In this document: piece after piece, positions 6,572 through 13,464 of the stretch
Position numbering within the stretch: position 1 is the stretch's first letter
Layout of the letters: every line of letters begins with the position of its first letter
NCBI GenBank assembly: GCA_018665625.1
Contig: JABJCF010000095.1
Location: 1-14,372, forward strand
Direction of reading: 5' to 3'
Source: Nitrospina sp.
GTDB taxonomy: Bacteria; Nitrospinota; Nitrospinia; Nitrospinales; VA-1
DNA: 14,372 bases
The notes under the pieces: generated by a model
The model's input: only the letters and a program-made list of their open reading frames with translations
Database searches by the model: none
Told to the model about the DNA's origin: nothing
Translations under genes and position numbers: made by a program

Positions 6572-7555
6572 ATGGCAGAAGAAGTAGGGAATTTTCCATT
6601 AGATCAGGGAAATACCGGTGCTTTAAGAGGACTGGAACAATCCCGAGAAGAAGTAGGGCGACCTCGCCGTCTTGATGACAATGAAGAAGATTTAAGAGAC
6701 CCTCAACGTGTTCGCGAAGCCGAGGCAGAAGAAGCAAACGATCCTTCTCGACCTGAAAGAACACAGGATCGAGTAGAAATTACTCAGGATGCCCAAGATC
6801 AGATTGAGGCTGCTGAGCGAAATCGTTCAGAATCCCAAACCGAGGAAACCCAGCGCGAAACATTGCAGGAAAATGAAGTTCGGCAACAATCTGTTGAGGA
6901 ACGGAGCGCTGAATCGGAAGATGCTCTCCAGACAAACAGAAGCGATACCCCCACCAATACGGGTGATGCAGCCCTATCTGCAGGACAGGGAGGCTCCGAC
7001 CCTGAAGAAGCTCTCAACGAAGGTTTTCAATTGGGTAACACTCAGACAAATCCCAACCGTACTCGGGAATTTTCTACTCGTAACCAGATAGACAATCCTC
7101 AAGAAGCTGCGGCTGCGACGAATGACTTGGACTCGAATCCAACTTCGCGAACCAGAGAAGCGCGAGATGAATCTCGTAATTCAGGCAATGACGTTGCTGA
7201 CGCGCCAGAACAGCAAAATGTTCAACTTCAACAAAGAGTTGAATCTGCCAATGCGGAAATAAGAGGTACTGAAGAAGTTGCTGTTCAGGAAGATGATCTT
7301 TCCGAAACCGCGGCGAATGTGCCTGAGAGAAGGTCAGAACAAAGGGCTGAAGCGGCTCAGGAAGCAGCTCGAAACGAGCCGCCTTTGGATATTCCTGCCT
7401 CCGATGTGGATCAAATTGAGGAAGTTCCTGAGCCTTTACAAGAAGCTCAGGATACAAACCCACTACGGGCGCCAGGGCCTTCAGAAATTAGGGATGAGCC
7501 GGATGCTACGGCTATAGAAACAGAGCGTGGACAGAATGTCAGTAATTTAATTTAA
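6572..7555 (+). CDS. Sigma28-controlled, lysine-free, probably disordered flagellar-locus protein
   Basis: I do not recognise a family. The ATG follows AGGGGG by five bases and lies in the transcript of a consensus sigma28 promoter. The 327-residue product is almost entirely Glu, Arg, Asp, Gln, Asn, Ala, Ser and Thr. It has no Lys, Cys, Trp, Tyr or His, no Met after the first, and only three Phe. Such a composition predicts an intrinsically disordered chain. There is no Sec signal or membrane span, so export, if any, would be through the flagellar apparatus. Residues 66-83 (DRVEITQDAQDQIEAAER) resemble the D-x-V-x-I-S-x-x-A motif typical of FlgM N-termini and of the small protein at 10212. 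The end, RGQNVSNLI, is mildly hydrophobic. Possible roles are a secreted filament- or cap-associated protein, or a partner of the chaperone encoded downstream. Its promoter and position say late flagellar; the function is unknown. Confidence 0.85.
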   Translation: MAEEVGNFPLDQGNTGALRGLEQSREEVGRPRRLDDNEEDLRDPQRVREAEAEEANDPSRPERTQDRVEITQDAQDQIEAAERNRSESQTEETQRETLQENEVRQQSVEERSAESEDALQTNRSDTPTNTGDAALSAGQGGSDPEEALNEGFQLGNTQTNPNRTREFSTRNQIDNPQEAAAATNDLDSNPTSRTREARDESRNSGNDVADAPEQQNVQLQQRVESANAEIRGTEEVAVQEDDLSETAANVPERRSEQRAEAAQEAARNEPPLDIPASDVDQIEEVPEPLQEAQDTNPLRAPGPSEIRDEPDATAIETERGQNVSNLI

Positions 7556-7556
7556 A
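7528..7556 (+). promoter_or_regulatory. Candidate promoter of the structured RNA
   Basis: TGGACA and TTTAAA are separated by 17 bases, matching the sigma70 boxes at 5 and 4 of 6 positions. The predicted start, about 7563, falls four bases before the closing helix of the folded RNA. It lies within the last codons of the preceding gene. Confidence 0.4.
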
Positions 7557-7562
7557 CAACGA

Positions 7563-7831
7563 ACCGCGCCCGCCAGCGGCATGCAGTGGGCCTTATTGTA
7601 CAACTCATCAAGAGGAGATACGCCAGAACCGGAACTACCCCATCGCTTAGAAGAGGATCTCGAATAATATTGGAATGGTTTGCGGCCTTACCCAATATTA
7701 AACGAAGGTTCAGATTTTGACTTAAGGCCCGTCAGGGGCACCTGTCACACCGGCGTGGTCTATCGCCTTACGGCGAAGGTCCGTCATCGGTGTGTCAGCA
7801 CGCATCACTGGCGAGGCGGGCGTTTTTTTTT
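7563..7831 (+). ncRNA. Candidate structured RNA of unknown class
   Basis: This gene-free gap between the sigma28-controlled gene and fliD folds into a closed, branched structure. Helices seen by eye are: closing CGCCCGCC/GGCGGGCG (7567-7574 with 7815-7822); CAGT/ACTG (7584-7587 with 7807-7810); GGGCCTTA/TAAGGCCC (7588-7595 with 7723-7730); TAATATTGG/CCAATATTA (7665-7673 with 7692-7700); CTGTCACACCG/CGGTGTGTCAG (7742-7752 with 7788-7798, one mismatch); and TCGCC/GGCGA (7763-7767 with 7772-7776). The closing helix is followed at once by nine Ts (7823-7831), as in an intrinsic terminator. It does not show the hallmarks I know for tmRNA, RNase P, SRP RNA or 6S RNA. It may be a free RNA or a leader element acting on fliD. 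The exact ends are inferred. Confidence 0.55.
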
Positions 7832-7867
7832 CGGTAGATCTGTGCGATTCCGATCTTGATGTGTTTA

Positions 7868-7896
7868 TCGACATTTTCGATTAAACACTTTATAGG
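7868..7896 (+). promoter_or_regulatory. Candidate sigma70-type promoter of fliD
   Basis: TCGACA and TATAGG are separated by 17 bases. The site lies after the nine-T tail of the RNA element and would start transcription about 30 bases before the fliD GTG. No sigma28 consensus was found directly before fliD. Confidence 0.4.
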
Positions 7897-7932
7897 CGAA
7901 TCAAGTTTTTTTGTCGCCAGACCGGAAAAAAC

Positions 7933-9765
7933 GTGCAGGTTCTCAATAATACCAGTCCTACATTCTTCCCCTTTAATTCCAGTCGAACGACTAGTAAGAA
8001 CCCCACTGTCAATGTGGCTCGGGATACCCTGAATCAAGCCGGGAAAAACTCCCAAAACAAAAGCCAAACACTGTTTGATGCGGTATTTATAAATAAAAGA
8101 AAGGTCCCCCAGTTGCAGGCCACCGGGCCTCTTGCGACTTTTAGAACCGCAGATGCGATTTCCCTGCTCACCCAGCGCTTCCAATCCCAAAAATTACCCT
8201 TAATAGATAACCTCGACAAAAAAGAGTCGTTTACCTTTGCTCGACTGCGTCAATTGGATGATCTTTCAGATTCTCTGAAGGAACTGGAGCAAACAGTTTC
8301 CAACTTGCGTGCAGAAAATGTTTTAAATCTGAAATCAGCAGCTTCTTCTCGTTTCAGGGAAGTTCTGGCCGTCACGGGTAAAAATGGTCCACTGAATAGT
8401 TTTGATGTAAGGCCGATTCGGTTATCCCAAACGGCCGAACTGGCTTCAGACGTTAAAGACCCTTCCCAAAAACTGGGTCTGGCAGGTACTTTTTCTATCA
8501 ATGGAATTTCGGTCACGGTTGTTGCCACAGACTCGCTGGTAACGATTAGAAATAAAATAAATTTTGGGGAAGATACAAATAAAAACGGTTCGCTGGAACT
8601 TTCTGAAGATGCTAATGGAAATGGAGTTCTGGAAATTTTAAGAGTCAGCAATTCAGAGTTTGGCGGAGGCATTTTTATAAAAGAAGATGTCAATGAAAAC
8701 GGTGAGATAGACCCCAGCGAAGACACCAATTCCAACGGCCGGCTTGATGGGGGAACGGCCGACAATAATGTTCTGGCCCTGATCAGAGACAACCGACTTG
8801 TTCTGGTGAGTCTTGCGGGGGGCAGTAATACAATTGACATAAAAGAGGAGAACAATGTTCTTTTCGATTTGGGATTCTTTGAATTGGATGGTACAGGCCA
8901 AAAAGTTCAAAAAGAAATTCAATTAAACGATTTAGACAGGCCGGATAATCTTGTCGTTCAGCCCCAAACGGCCATCGTTGAAGTGGATGGAGCATTTTTC
9001 AGCAGTAATTCCAATATTGTCTCCGGGGCTATTGAAGACACGGCATTGCTGTTGCGACAAGTTTCGGAAACCGCTTCCAAAATCACCATCTTTATTGATG
9101 CACCTACCTTTTTTGCGCAAGTTAAAACCCTGTTCAATCAGTTCAATGATTCCATCTCCAAAGTCAATGATCTCCTTAATGGGAGTAAAACTTTTGAGAG
9201 TGATGGAGATATTCAGGATATCCGCAATGAGCTGACCGTAGAGCCACAGGAAAGAGCTCGTGTGTTGGAAGAGAGAAATCGAATCATCGATGACTTCCGT
9301 GGCCGACCGGGAAACCCACAGGCAACAGGTATTTCTATAACCAATACAGAAAAGAGGAGTCAGCAGGAAGTCGCCGTCACCTCCATAGTTCAAGGCATCC
9401 AAAGGGGACTGAGCTTTCCCTCGCAGAACGGTGACGAAAATCTTTTAAAAAGATTGAGTTCCATTGGCATTCGAACTTTGACCGACAACACCATTGCCCT
9501 AAACGAAACGGAATTCGAACGAGGCCTGGAAAAAAATACCCAGGAAGTTTTCGATCTGTTTACCAATTCTGAAACAGGGATTCTTCCTTTGCTTGCAGAA
9601 CAACTAGAAAACATTGTTAGAGAAGGTCGAGGGGACCTGGCACTTAAACAAAATAAAGTGGTAATCCAATCTGGGACGCCAAGCCTCCTGGCAGAAAATT
9701 TCCGCAAATTTACTGAGAATTCTAATTTAGAAGCAACAGTTCAAACCTTAATCGCGGTGGCATAA
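7933..9765 (+). CDS. fliD: Flagellar filament cap FliD (HAP2) with EF-hand-like loops
   Basis: FliD caps the growing filament outside the cell and guides flagellin folding. The frame is closed upstream at 7882 and the first usable start is GTG at 7933, behind a weak GGA. The 610-residue product has a long N-terminal extension (1-67), a FliD_N-type helical region (about 68-130, ISLLTQRFQSQKLPLIDNL) and a flagellin_IN-like segment (TFSINGISVTVVATDSLVTI, then RNKIN). A FliD_C region follows from about 345 (AIVEVDGAFFSSNSNIVSG), ending in helices. Directly after the IN segment come four 12-residue loops of EF-hand type: 214-225 (DTNKNGSLELSE), 226-237, 252-263 (DVNENGEIDPSE) and 264-275. Loops 1 and 3 have the position-12 Glu; loops 2 and 4 do not. 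Such loops are unusual in FliD and suggest calcium binding in seawater. The chaperone gene follows after 2 bases. Confidence 0.92.
   Translation: MQVLNNTSPTFFPFNSSRTTSKNPTVNVARDTLNQAGKNSQNKSQTLFDAVFINKRKVPQLQATGPLATFRTADAISLLTQRFQSQKLPLIDNLDKKESFTFARLRQLDDLSDSLKELEQTVSNLRAENVLNLKSAASSRFREVLAVTGKNGPLNSFDVRPIRLSQTAELASDVKDPSQKLGLAGTFSINGISVTVVATDSLVTIRNKINFGEDTNKNGSLELSEDANGNGVLEILRVSNSEFGGGIFIKEDVNENGEIDPSEDTNSNGRLDGGTADNNVLALIRDNRLVLVSLAGGSNTIDIKEENNVLFDLGFFELDGTGQKVQKEIQLNDLDRPDNLVVQPQTAIVEVDGAFFSSNSNIVSGAIEDTALLLRQVSETASKITIFIDAPTFFAQVKTLFNQFNDSISKVNDLLNGSKTFESDGDIQDIRNELTVEPQERARVLEERNRIIDDFRGRPGNPQATGISITNTEKRSQQEVAVTSIVQGIQRGLSFPSQNGDENLLKRLSSIGIRTLTDNTIALNETEFERGLEKNTQEVFDLFTNSETGILPLLAEQLENIVREGRGDLALKQNKVVIQSGTPSLLAENFRKFTENSNLEATVQTLIAVA
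8572..8757 (+). other. Region coding two pairs of EF-hand-like loops in FliD
   Basis: Codons 214-237 and 252-275 each encode two back-to-back D-x-N-x-N-G loops. The consecutive 12-residue spacing resembles calcium-binding repeats of secreted bacterial proteins. The 14 residues between the pairs (ILRVSNSEFGGGIF region) match ordinary FliD-like beta structure. Confidence 0.75.
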
Positions 9766-9767
9766 AA

Positions 9768-10196
9768 ATGGAAGAACAGAAAATTAAAGAAATCCTAAAA
9801 AACAAATTGTCCCTTTTAGAAGAGCTTAGTGGACAAATGAAACGGCAAGTGCAAGCCATTGATGGAAATGATGAGCCTTCGCTCACTCAAATTCTAAATG
9901 AAAAAGAAACCGTGATCGAGTCTTTGGTTAAAGATGATGAGGAACTGGAAAAGCATGTTGCACTTCTCGGTGAAAAGAGCCGGGCCGCTATCGCGAAAAA
10001 CTTAAAAGAACTGGGTGCTCAGATCGAAACAGCAATAGAAAAAATTGTAGAAGTGGAAAACGATTGCGAGAAAAAGTTGATCAACGAAAAGCAGGGGCTG
10101 TACGAAAAAATGAAGTCGATGAAAACAGGACGCACCTTATTAAAAGGCTATGGGCTTTCAACCCGAATTAAACCAAAAATTTCAGGAAGTATCTAA
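9768..10196 (+). CDS. FlgN/FliT-like flagellar export chaperone
   Basis: The 142-residue product is nearly all helix and strongly charged, with heptad-like leucines: KNKLSLLEELSGQMKRQVQA, then NEKETVIESLVKDDEELEKH and a second helix pair. It ends in RTLLKGYGLSTRIKPKISG. This layout is that of FlgN or FliT, small cytoplasmic chaperones that hold hook-associated proteins or FliD for export. The order fliD-chaperone suggests FliD as a client, as for FliT, while the length and the EKE helix pattern fit FlgN, so I leave the symbol empty. The start codon is 2 bases after the fliD stop, which implies translational coupling. The nearby GGTGG in the fliD end can serve as ribosome site. The next gene follows after 15 bases. 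Confidence 0.75.
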   Translation: MEEQKIKEILKNKLSLLEELSGQMKRQVQAIDGNDEPSLTQILNEKETVIESLVKDDEELEKHVALLGEKSRAAIAKNLKELGAQIETAIEKIVEVENDCEKKLINEKQGLYEKMKSMKTGRTLLKGYGLSTRIKPKISGSI

Positions 10197-10211
10197 CGGA
10201 GGGAAGGAGTT

Positions 10212-10472
10212 ATGGATTTTTCAATTGTACCGGTAAGTAAGGTTTTTAAAACTTATCAAGGTCAGGCACGCATTGCCGACTTGAATAAAAAGAATCCGGT
10301 GAAAAGAATGCAGGGACAGAGGGATCAGGTTACGATTTCCAGTGCGGCAAGACAGGCTTTGCAGAAAAACCCCAATGGAGATAGGCCGCCGGCTGTTGCT
10401 AAAGAAGCCGCGCCAGCAGATACTGGCAAACAAGCTCCGGTAGCTAGTGGTGATTTTGTCCCTGGCATTTAA
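10212..10472 (+). CDS. Small FlgM-like protein (anti-sigma28 family resemblance, C-terminal half not recognisable)
   Basis: This 86-residue gene closes the fliD-chaperone operon and has a strong ribosome site (GGAGG nine bases before the ATG). Residues 8-34 (from VSKVFKTYQGQARI) and the motif RDQVTISSAARQALQKN (37-53) resemble the N-terminal half of FlgM, which is disordered and carries a D-x-V-x-I-S-x-x-A signature. FlgM's C-terminal half normally has helices that bind sigma28. Here residues 54-86 are rich in Pro, Ala and Gly and show no such helices. It may therefore be a divergent FlgM, a truncated relative, or another small exported flagellar protein with the same signature. In many bacteria flgM sits next to flgN, so the place fits. 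Function is inferred from motif and position only. Confidence 0.6.
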   Translation: MDFSIVPVSKVFKTYQGQARIADLNKKNPVKRMQGQRDQVTISSAARQALQKNPNGDRPPAVAKEAAPADTGKQAPVASGDFVPGI

Positions 10473-10474
10473 AG

Positions 10475-10534
10475 CGAGGCCGGCGGCAACAATGTTTTAA
10501 TTTTAATGCCGGTTTTCGTTTTGATTGCGCCTCG
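10475..10534 (+). terminator. Nested hairpin after the flagellar operon
   Basis: CCGGC (10480-10484) pairs with GCCGG (10508-10512), followed by TTTTCGTTTT. An outer pair CGAGGC/GCCTCG (10475-10480 with 10529-10534) is also possible, so the inner and outer stems compete at one base. It is a plausible intrinsic terminator with a rather long loop. Confidence 0.4.
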
Positions 10535-10581
10535 GGTCTGTTAATATTCCCTCCTGATAAAAATTTTCTATATATTTCTTT

Positions 10582-12051
10582 ATGATTTGCGTCCCTATAA
10601 TCGGTGCCTCCATGCCCAAAGCATTGGAGCAAATTACCGCAGCTGAGAAAGTGGCTGATATTCTTGAATTGCGTCTGGATTTGATCAATTCCTTTGACCT
10701 CAAGGTTCTTTTTAGCGCGATTACCATTCCCGTCATTGTCACCAATCGCAGTAAGTTGGATGGTGGGCAATTTAAAGGTGGTGACGAAGAACGTGTCCAA
10801 GCTTTACACGATGCTTTGGAAGCCGGAGCCGACTATGTTGATATCGAAGTTTCCACTCCGCGCGAATATTTGCAGCCGTTTCTTGAAGGTCATGAAACTT
10901 CACGGATAATTATTTCCTATCATGATTTTTCTCATACTCCCGAAGATATTAATCCGCTTTATGAAACGATGAAAGATTTGCCCGGCGGCATTATTAAAAT
11001 TGTCACTTACGCGCGGGACCTCGGTGACAATCTGAAGATGTTTCAGCTTCTGGAGCGTGCGAAAAAAGAAAATAAAAAAATGATAGGGCTATGTATGGGA
11101 GACCTGGGGGAAATAAGTCGAGTGCTTTCTCCGCTCTATGGGGGTTTTCTCACCTTTGGCAGTTTAGAAACCGGCAAGGAAAGCGCGCCGGGGCAGATGC
11201 CGGCAAAGTCTCTTAAAGATGTTTATAGAGTGAATGACGCGCACGAAAAATTTAAGGTTTATGGCGTCATCGGTAACCCTGTTTCAAAAAGTATGGGTTA
11301 CCTGGTTCATAACCGCGCCTTTCGCGAAATCAATTCGCCAAATATTTATGTTTCGTTTCTGGTGGAAAACGTAGAGAAGTTTTTTACCACTTTTAAAGAT
11401 TTCTTTGCAGGTTTGAGTGTGACCATGCCCGCAAAAGAAAACATCATGCCTTTATTGGATAAAGTCGATGGAATAGCGCAAAGCATTGGTGCGGTAAACA
11501 CGGTTGTTCAAGAGAATGAACAATGGGTCGGTTACAACACCGATTGTTCCGGTGCAATTTCGGCGCTTGAAGCACAGACCTCACTAAAAGATAAAAATAT
11601 TTTGATTTTGGGATCAGGTGGAACAGCCAAAGCGATTGGTTATGGCATCAAAGAAAAAGGCGGAAAGTTGACCGTTACCTATAACCGAAATAAAGAAAGA
11701 GGCGAAGCTCTGGCCAAGGAACTGGGCTGTGAGTTAATCCATTGCCGTGACGCTGGCACTCGACCTATAGATGTTCTCATCAATTGTTCCCCGGTGGGGA
11801 TGAACCCCAACATAACTGAAACGCCTTTTCTCGCCAGAGATTTTAAAGAAGGGATGGTTGTGTTTGACTCGGTTTACAATCCACTTGAGACCCGGTTATT
11901 GCGCGAGGCTAAAGCGGCAGGGTGCACGGTCATTCCAGGCAGTGAACTGTTTATCAATCAGGCCGCGAGACAATTTGAACTCTGGACCGGTCAAACAGCG
12001 CCTGTTGATGCCATGCGCGAAGTGCTGATGGAAAACGGGCCACGCCCGTAG
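10582..12051 (+). CDS. aroDE: Bifunctional 3-dehydroquinate dehydratase (type I) / shikimate 5-dehydrogenase
   Basis: This 489-residue fusion catalyses two consecutive steps of the shikimate pathway: dehydration of 3-dehydroquinate, then NADPH reduction of 3-dehydroshikimate. Residues 1-215 are type I dehydroquinase (MICVPIIGAS; ELRLDLI; catalytic His114 in SYHDF; Schiff-base Lys139 in IIKIVTYA; GS near GKESAPGQMP). Residues about 225-489 are shikimate dehydrogenase. They carry VIGNPVSKSM (Ser235, Ser237; the usual SxSP proline is Met238), Lys285 in SVTMPAKE, Asp321 in GYNTDCSG, the NADP loop GSGGTAKA (344-351), NRNKERG, and the closing QAARQFELWTG. All catalytic residues are present, so it should be active. 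Fusions of this order are known in plants and some bacteria. The start fits the family, yet no ribosome site precedes it. It does not belong to the flagellar operon. Confidence 0.95.
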   Translation: MICVPIIGASMPKALEQITAAEKVADILELRLDLINSFDLKVLFSAITIPVIVTNRSKLDGGQFKGGDEERVQALHDALEAGADYVDIEVSTPREYLQPFLEGHETSRIIISYHDFSHTPEDINPLYETMKDLPGGIIKIVTYARDLGDNLKMFQLLERAKKENKKMIGLCMGDLGEISRVLSPLYGGFLTFGSLETGKESAPGQMPAKSLKDVYRVNDAHEKFKVYGVIGNPVSKSMGYLVHNRAFREINSPNIYVSFLVENVEKFFTTFKDFFAGLSVTMPAKENIMPLLDKVDGIAQSIGAVNTVVQENEQWVGYNTDCSGAISALEAQTSLKDKNILILGSGGTAKAIGYGIKEKGGKLTVTYNRNKERGEALAKELGCELIHCRDAGTRPIDVLINCSPVGMNPNITETPFLARDFKEGMVVFDSVYNPLETRLLREAKAAGCTVIPGSELFINQAARQFELWTGQTAPVDAMREVLMENGPRP

Positions 12052-12115
12052 GAATAGGTCGAAATCCGTTAGGCAAAAAAGTGTCATCAAACTTTATACT
12101 GTAGTTTCGCTAAAA

Positions 12116-12162
12116 CCGCCTCCCCCGTCAGGGGGTTAGTTAGAAAGAACTTTTTCAGGCGG
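12116..12162. terminator. Branched hairpin between convergent genes
   Basis: CCGCCT (12116-12121) pairs with AGGCGG (12157-12162). Inside, CCCCC/GGGGG closes a GTCA loop (12122-12135), and a small AGTT/AACT hairpin follows. On the minus strand the outer stem is followed by TTTTA, so it can terminate the methyltransferase transcript. It may block read-through in both directions. Confidence 0.5.
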
Positions 12163-12248
12163 ATCTTAAATTTCTAATTGCCACCGGAAAAAGAATAAGA
12201 AGTTTCATATCCATTTTGGTGTCGCATTTGTTAAGCCTTCCAGAACGA

Positions 12249-13103
12249 TTATGCTGCGTAGTCGATATCGCTTTTATCCATATGAATAATTCCCCAAGAA
12301 AGATGATCGTTCTTTCCAGCTTCGACCCAGTGTTTTAGGCCTTGAATCATTGTATCGATATATTCTTTTCCGCAGGTTTCAACCATTTCATTATAGCGAT
12401 CTTGGGTTTCCTCCATCACACGCTGGTAATGAGTGGTTAAATGTTCGGACAAGTCATGCACTTTGGTCTTTTTCACGCCAAGTTTTCTGGCTTGCTCTAC
12501 ATAAAAGCCGAAAGAACCCAATGAATCCAAGTGAATTCTGTCCAGAACAGGTTTTAAAATACTTTTTGGGCAATCGAATGTCTGCATTAGATCTGTGAAA
12601 ATAAATTCACCGCTGTCGTTAAGCACCCGGACTACTTCCTGCACTACTAGTTCTCGATTAGCACTGTGAACGATGGCATCCTGAGACCAAACTATATCGA
12701 ATGAATTTTCAGGGAAAGGGATATCTTCAAAGTTGCCCTCCACTACCGTTATAAGGTTTTCCAAGCCATGTTCTTTATTCAGGCTACGGTTTCTTTTGTT
12801 TTGAGTTTCGCTGAGGTTGAGGCATGTTACCTGAACGCCAAATTGCTTGGCCAGGTATCGGGCAGCACCTCCATAACCAGAACCCAAGTCCAGCAATTTG
12901 GTATTGCTGTCTAATTTTAATTTTGATGCCATCATTTGCACAATTCTTGGACTGGCATCTTTGATGGGCTCTTTGGAGTGATTGTAAATTCCTACATGGA
13001 TGTGGGTACCGCCCCAAATTTTAAAATAGAATTCATCGGCGGGAGTGCTATTGTAATATTCCTCAGCCTTATCAACAGCAGTTTTTTCTGTAGCAATACT
13101 CAT
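12249..13103 (-). CDS. Sarcosine/dimethylglycine N-methyltransferase (betaine synthesis)
   Basis: The product uses S-adenosylmethionine to methylate sarcosine and/or dimethylglycine, the last steps of glycine betaine synthesis from glycine. The gene reads leftward. A longer frame (to 13142) exists, but ATG 13103 has GAGGAGG five bases upstream, giving 284 residues. The class I methyltransferase motif is LLDLGSGYGGAARYLA, followed by VTCLNLSETQNKRN and the acidic EGNFEDIPFPENSFD, then WSQDAIVHS. These, and the N-terminal YYNSTPADEFYF..WGG, are hallmarks of the halophile SDMT/DMT family. There is no glycine/sarcosine methyltransferase partner in this window, so the first step must be coded elsewhere or sarcosine be imported. 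The gene is divergent from the BCCT transporter, which fits an osmoadaptation locus. Betaine as the product is inferred from the family. Confidence 0.9.
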   Translation of the reverse strand: MSIATEKTAVDKAEEYYNSTPADEFYFKIWGGTHIHVGIYNHSKEPIKDASPRIVQMMASKLKLDSNTKLLDLGSGYGGAARYLAKQFGVQVTCLNLSETQNKRNRSLNKEHGLENLITVVEGNFEDIPFPENSFDIVWSQDAIVHSANRELVVQEVVRVLNDSGEFIFTDLMQTFDCPKSILKPVLDRIHLDSLGSFGFYVEQARKLGVKKTKVHDLSEHLTTHYQRVMEETQDRYNEMVETCGKEYIDTMIQGLKHWVEAGKNDHLSWGIIHMDKSDIDYAA

Positions 13104-13464
13104 GAATGCCTCCTCAATTAAAGTTAATTTTAGGAATAGCATTCAGACGGCAATCATTCCTCCTGTTTAAGAAACAATAACAAACGCCCAAATAAACTAT
13201 ATTAGATTTATGTAAAAAGGAATGACCCTTGTTGAATTTCAGTGTAGGGTCGTAATGTACAGTAAAATAGCGGGATTAGCAAGGTGTCTGATTTAAAGAA
13301 AATAAAACTAACATGCTTTGCATAAAAAAATCAGCGTACCCGTTTAATTTTTAGATGCTTAAGTGATACGGTTAAAAGATAATAAAAATTTATTTTTCTA
13401 ATATTTTATTTACTATTTATAAAAAACCTCTTTATCAGCTCTGTCCTTAACATGAATTTAGTCC
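13104..13464. other. Divergent intergenic region of the osmoadaptation genes
   Basis: This AT-rich 361-base gap should hold promoters for both the methyltransferase (left) and the transporter (right), but no clear pair of boxes stands out. Seen are an inverted repeat GACCCT/AGGGTC (13224-13229 with 13246-13251, 22 bases centre to centre), a second ribosome-like AGGAGG on the minus strand (13159-13164), and a short ATGC/GCAT stem near 13312. Confidence 0.5.
13224..13251. promoter_or_regulatory. Possible operator dyad in the divergent region
   Basis: GACCCT and AGGGTC are separated by 16 bases, so the half-sites are about two DNA turns apart. This is the geometry of a dimeric repressor or activator site. 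Assignment is inference. Confidence 0.25.

Noticed and set aside
6454..6675. Open frame before and over the start of the lysine-free protein
   Set aside because: It has no ribosome site and is out of frame with the well-supported gene at 6572.
7581..7667. 28-codon open frame inside the RNA element
   Set aside because: It has no ribosome site, and helix-forming bases overlap both of its ends, so the RNA fold explains the sequence better.
7563..7831. Retron msr-msd RNA, because inverted repeats flank a folded RNA
   Set aside because: There is no reverse transcriptase gene nearby, and the closing helix is followed by a T-run as in a terminator.
7563..7831. tmRNA, RNase P RNA, SRP RNA or 6S RNA
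   Set aside because: No tRNA-like acceptor with CCA end, no tag frame ending in ALAA, no conserved RNase P or SRP blocks, and the fold is branched rather than one long hairpin.
7795..8219. Minus-strand open frames at the start of fliD
   Set aside because: They are antisense shadows without ribosome sites or recognisable protein features.
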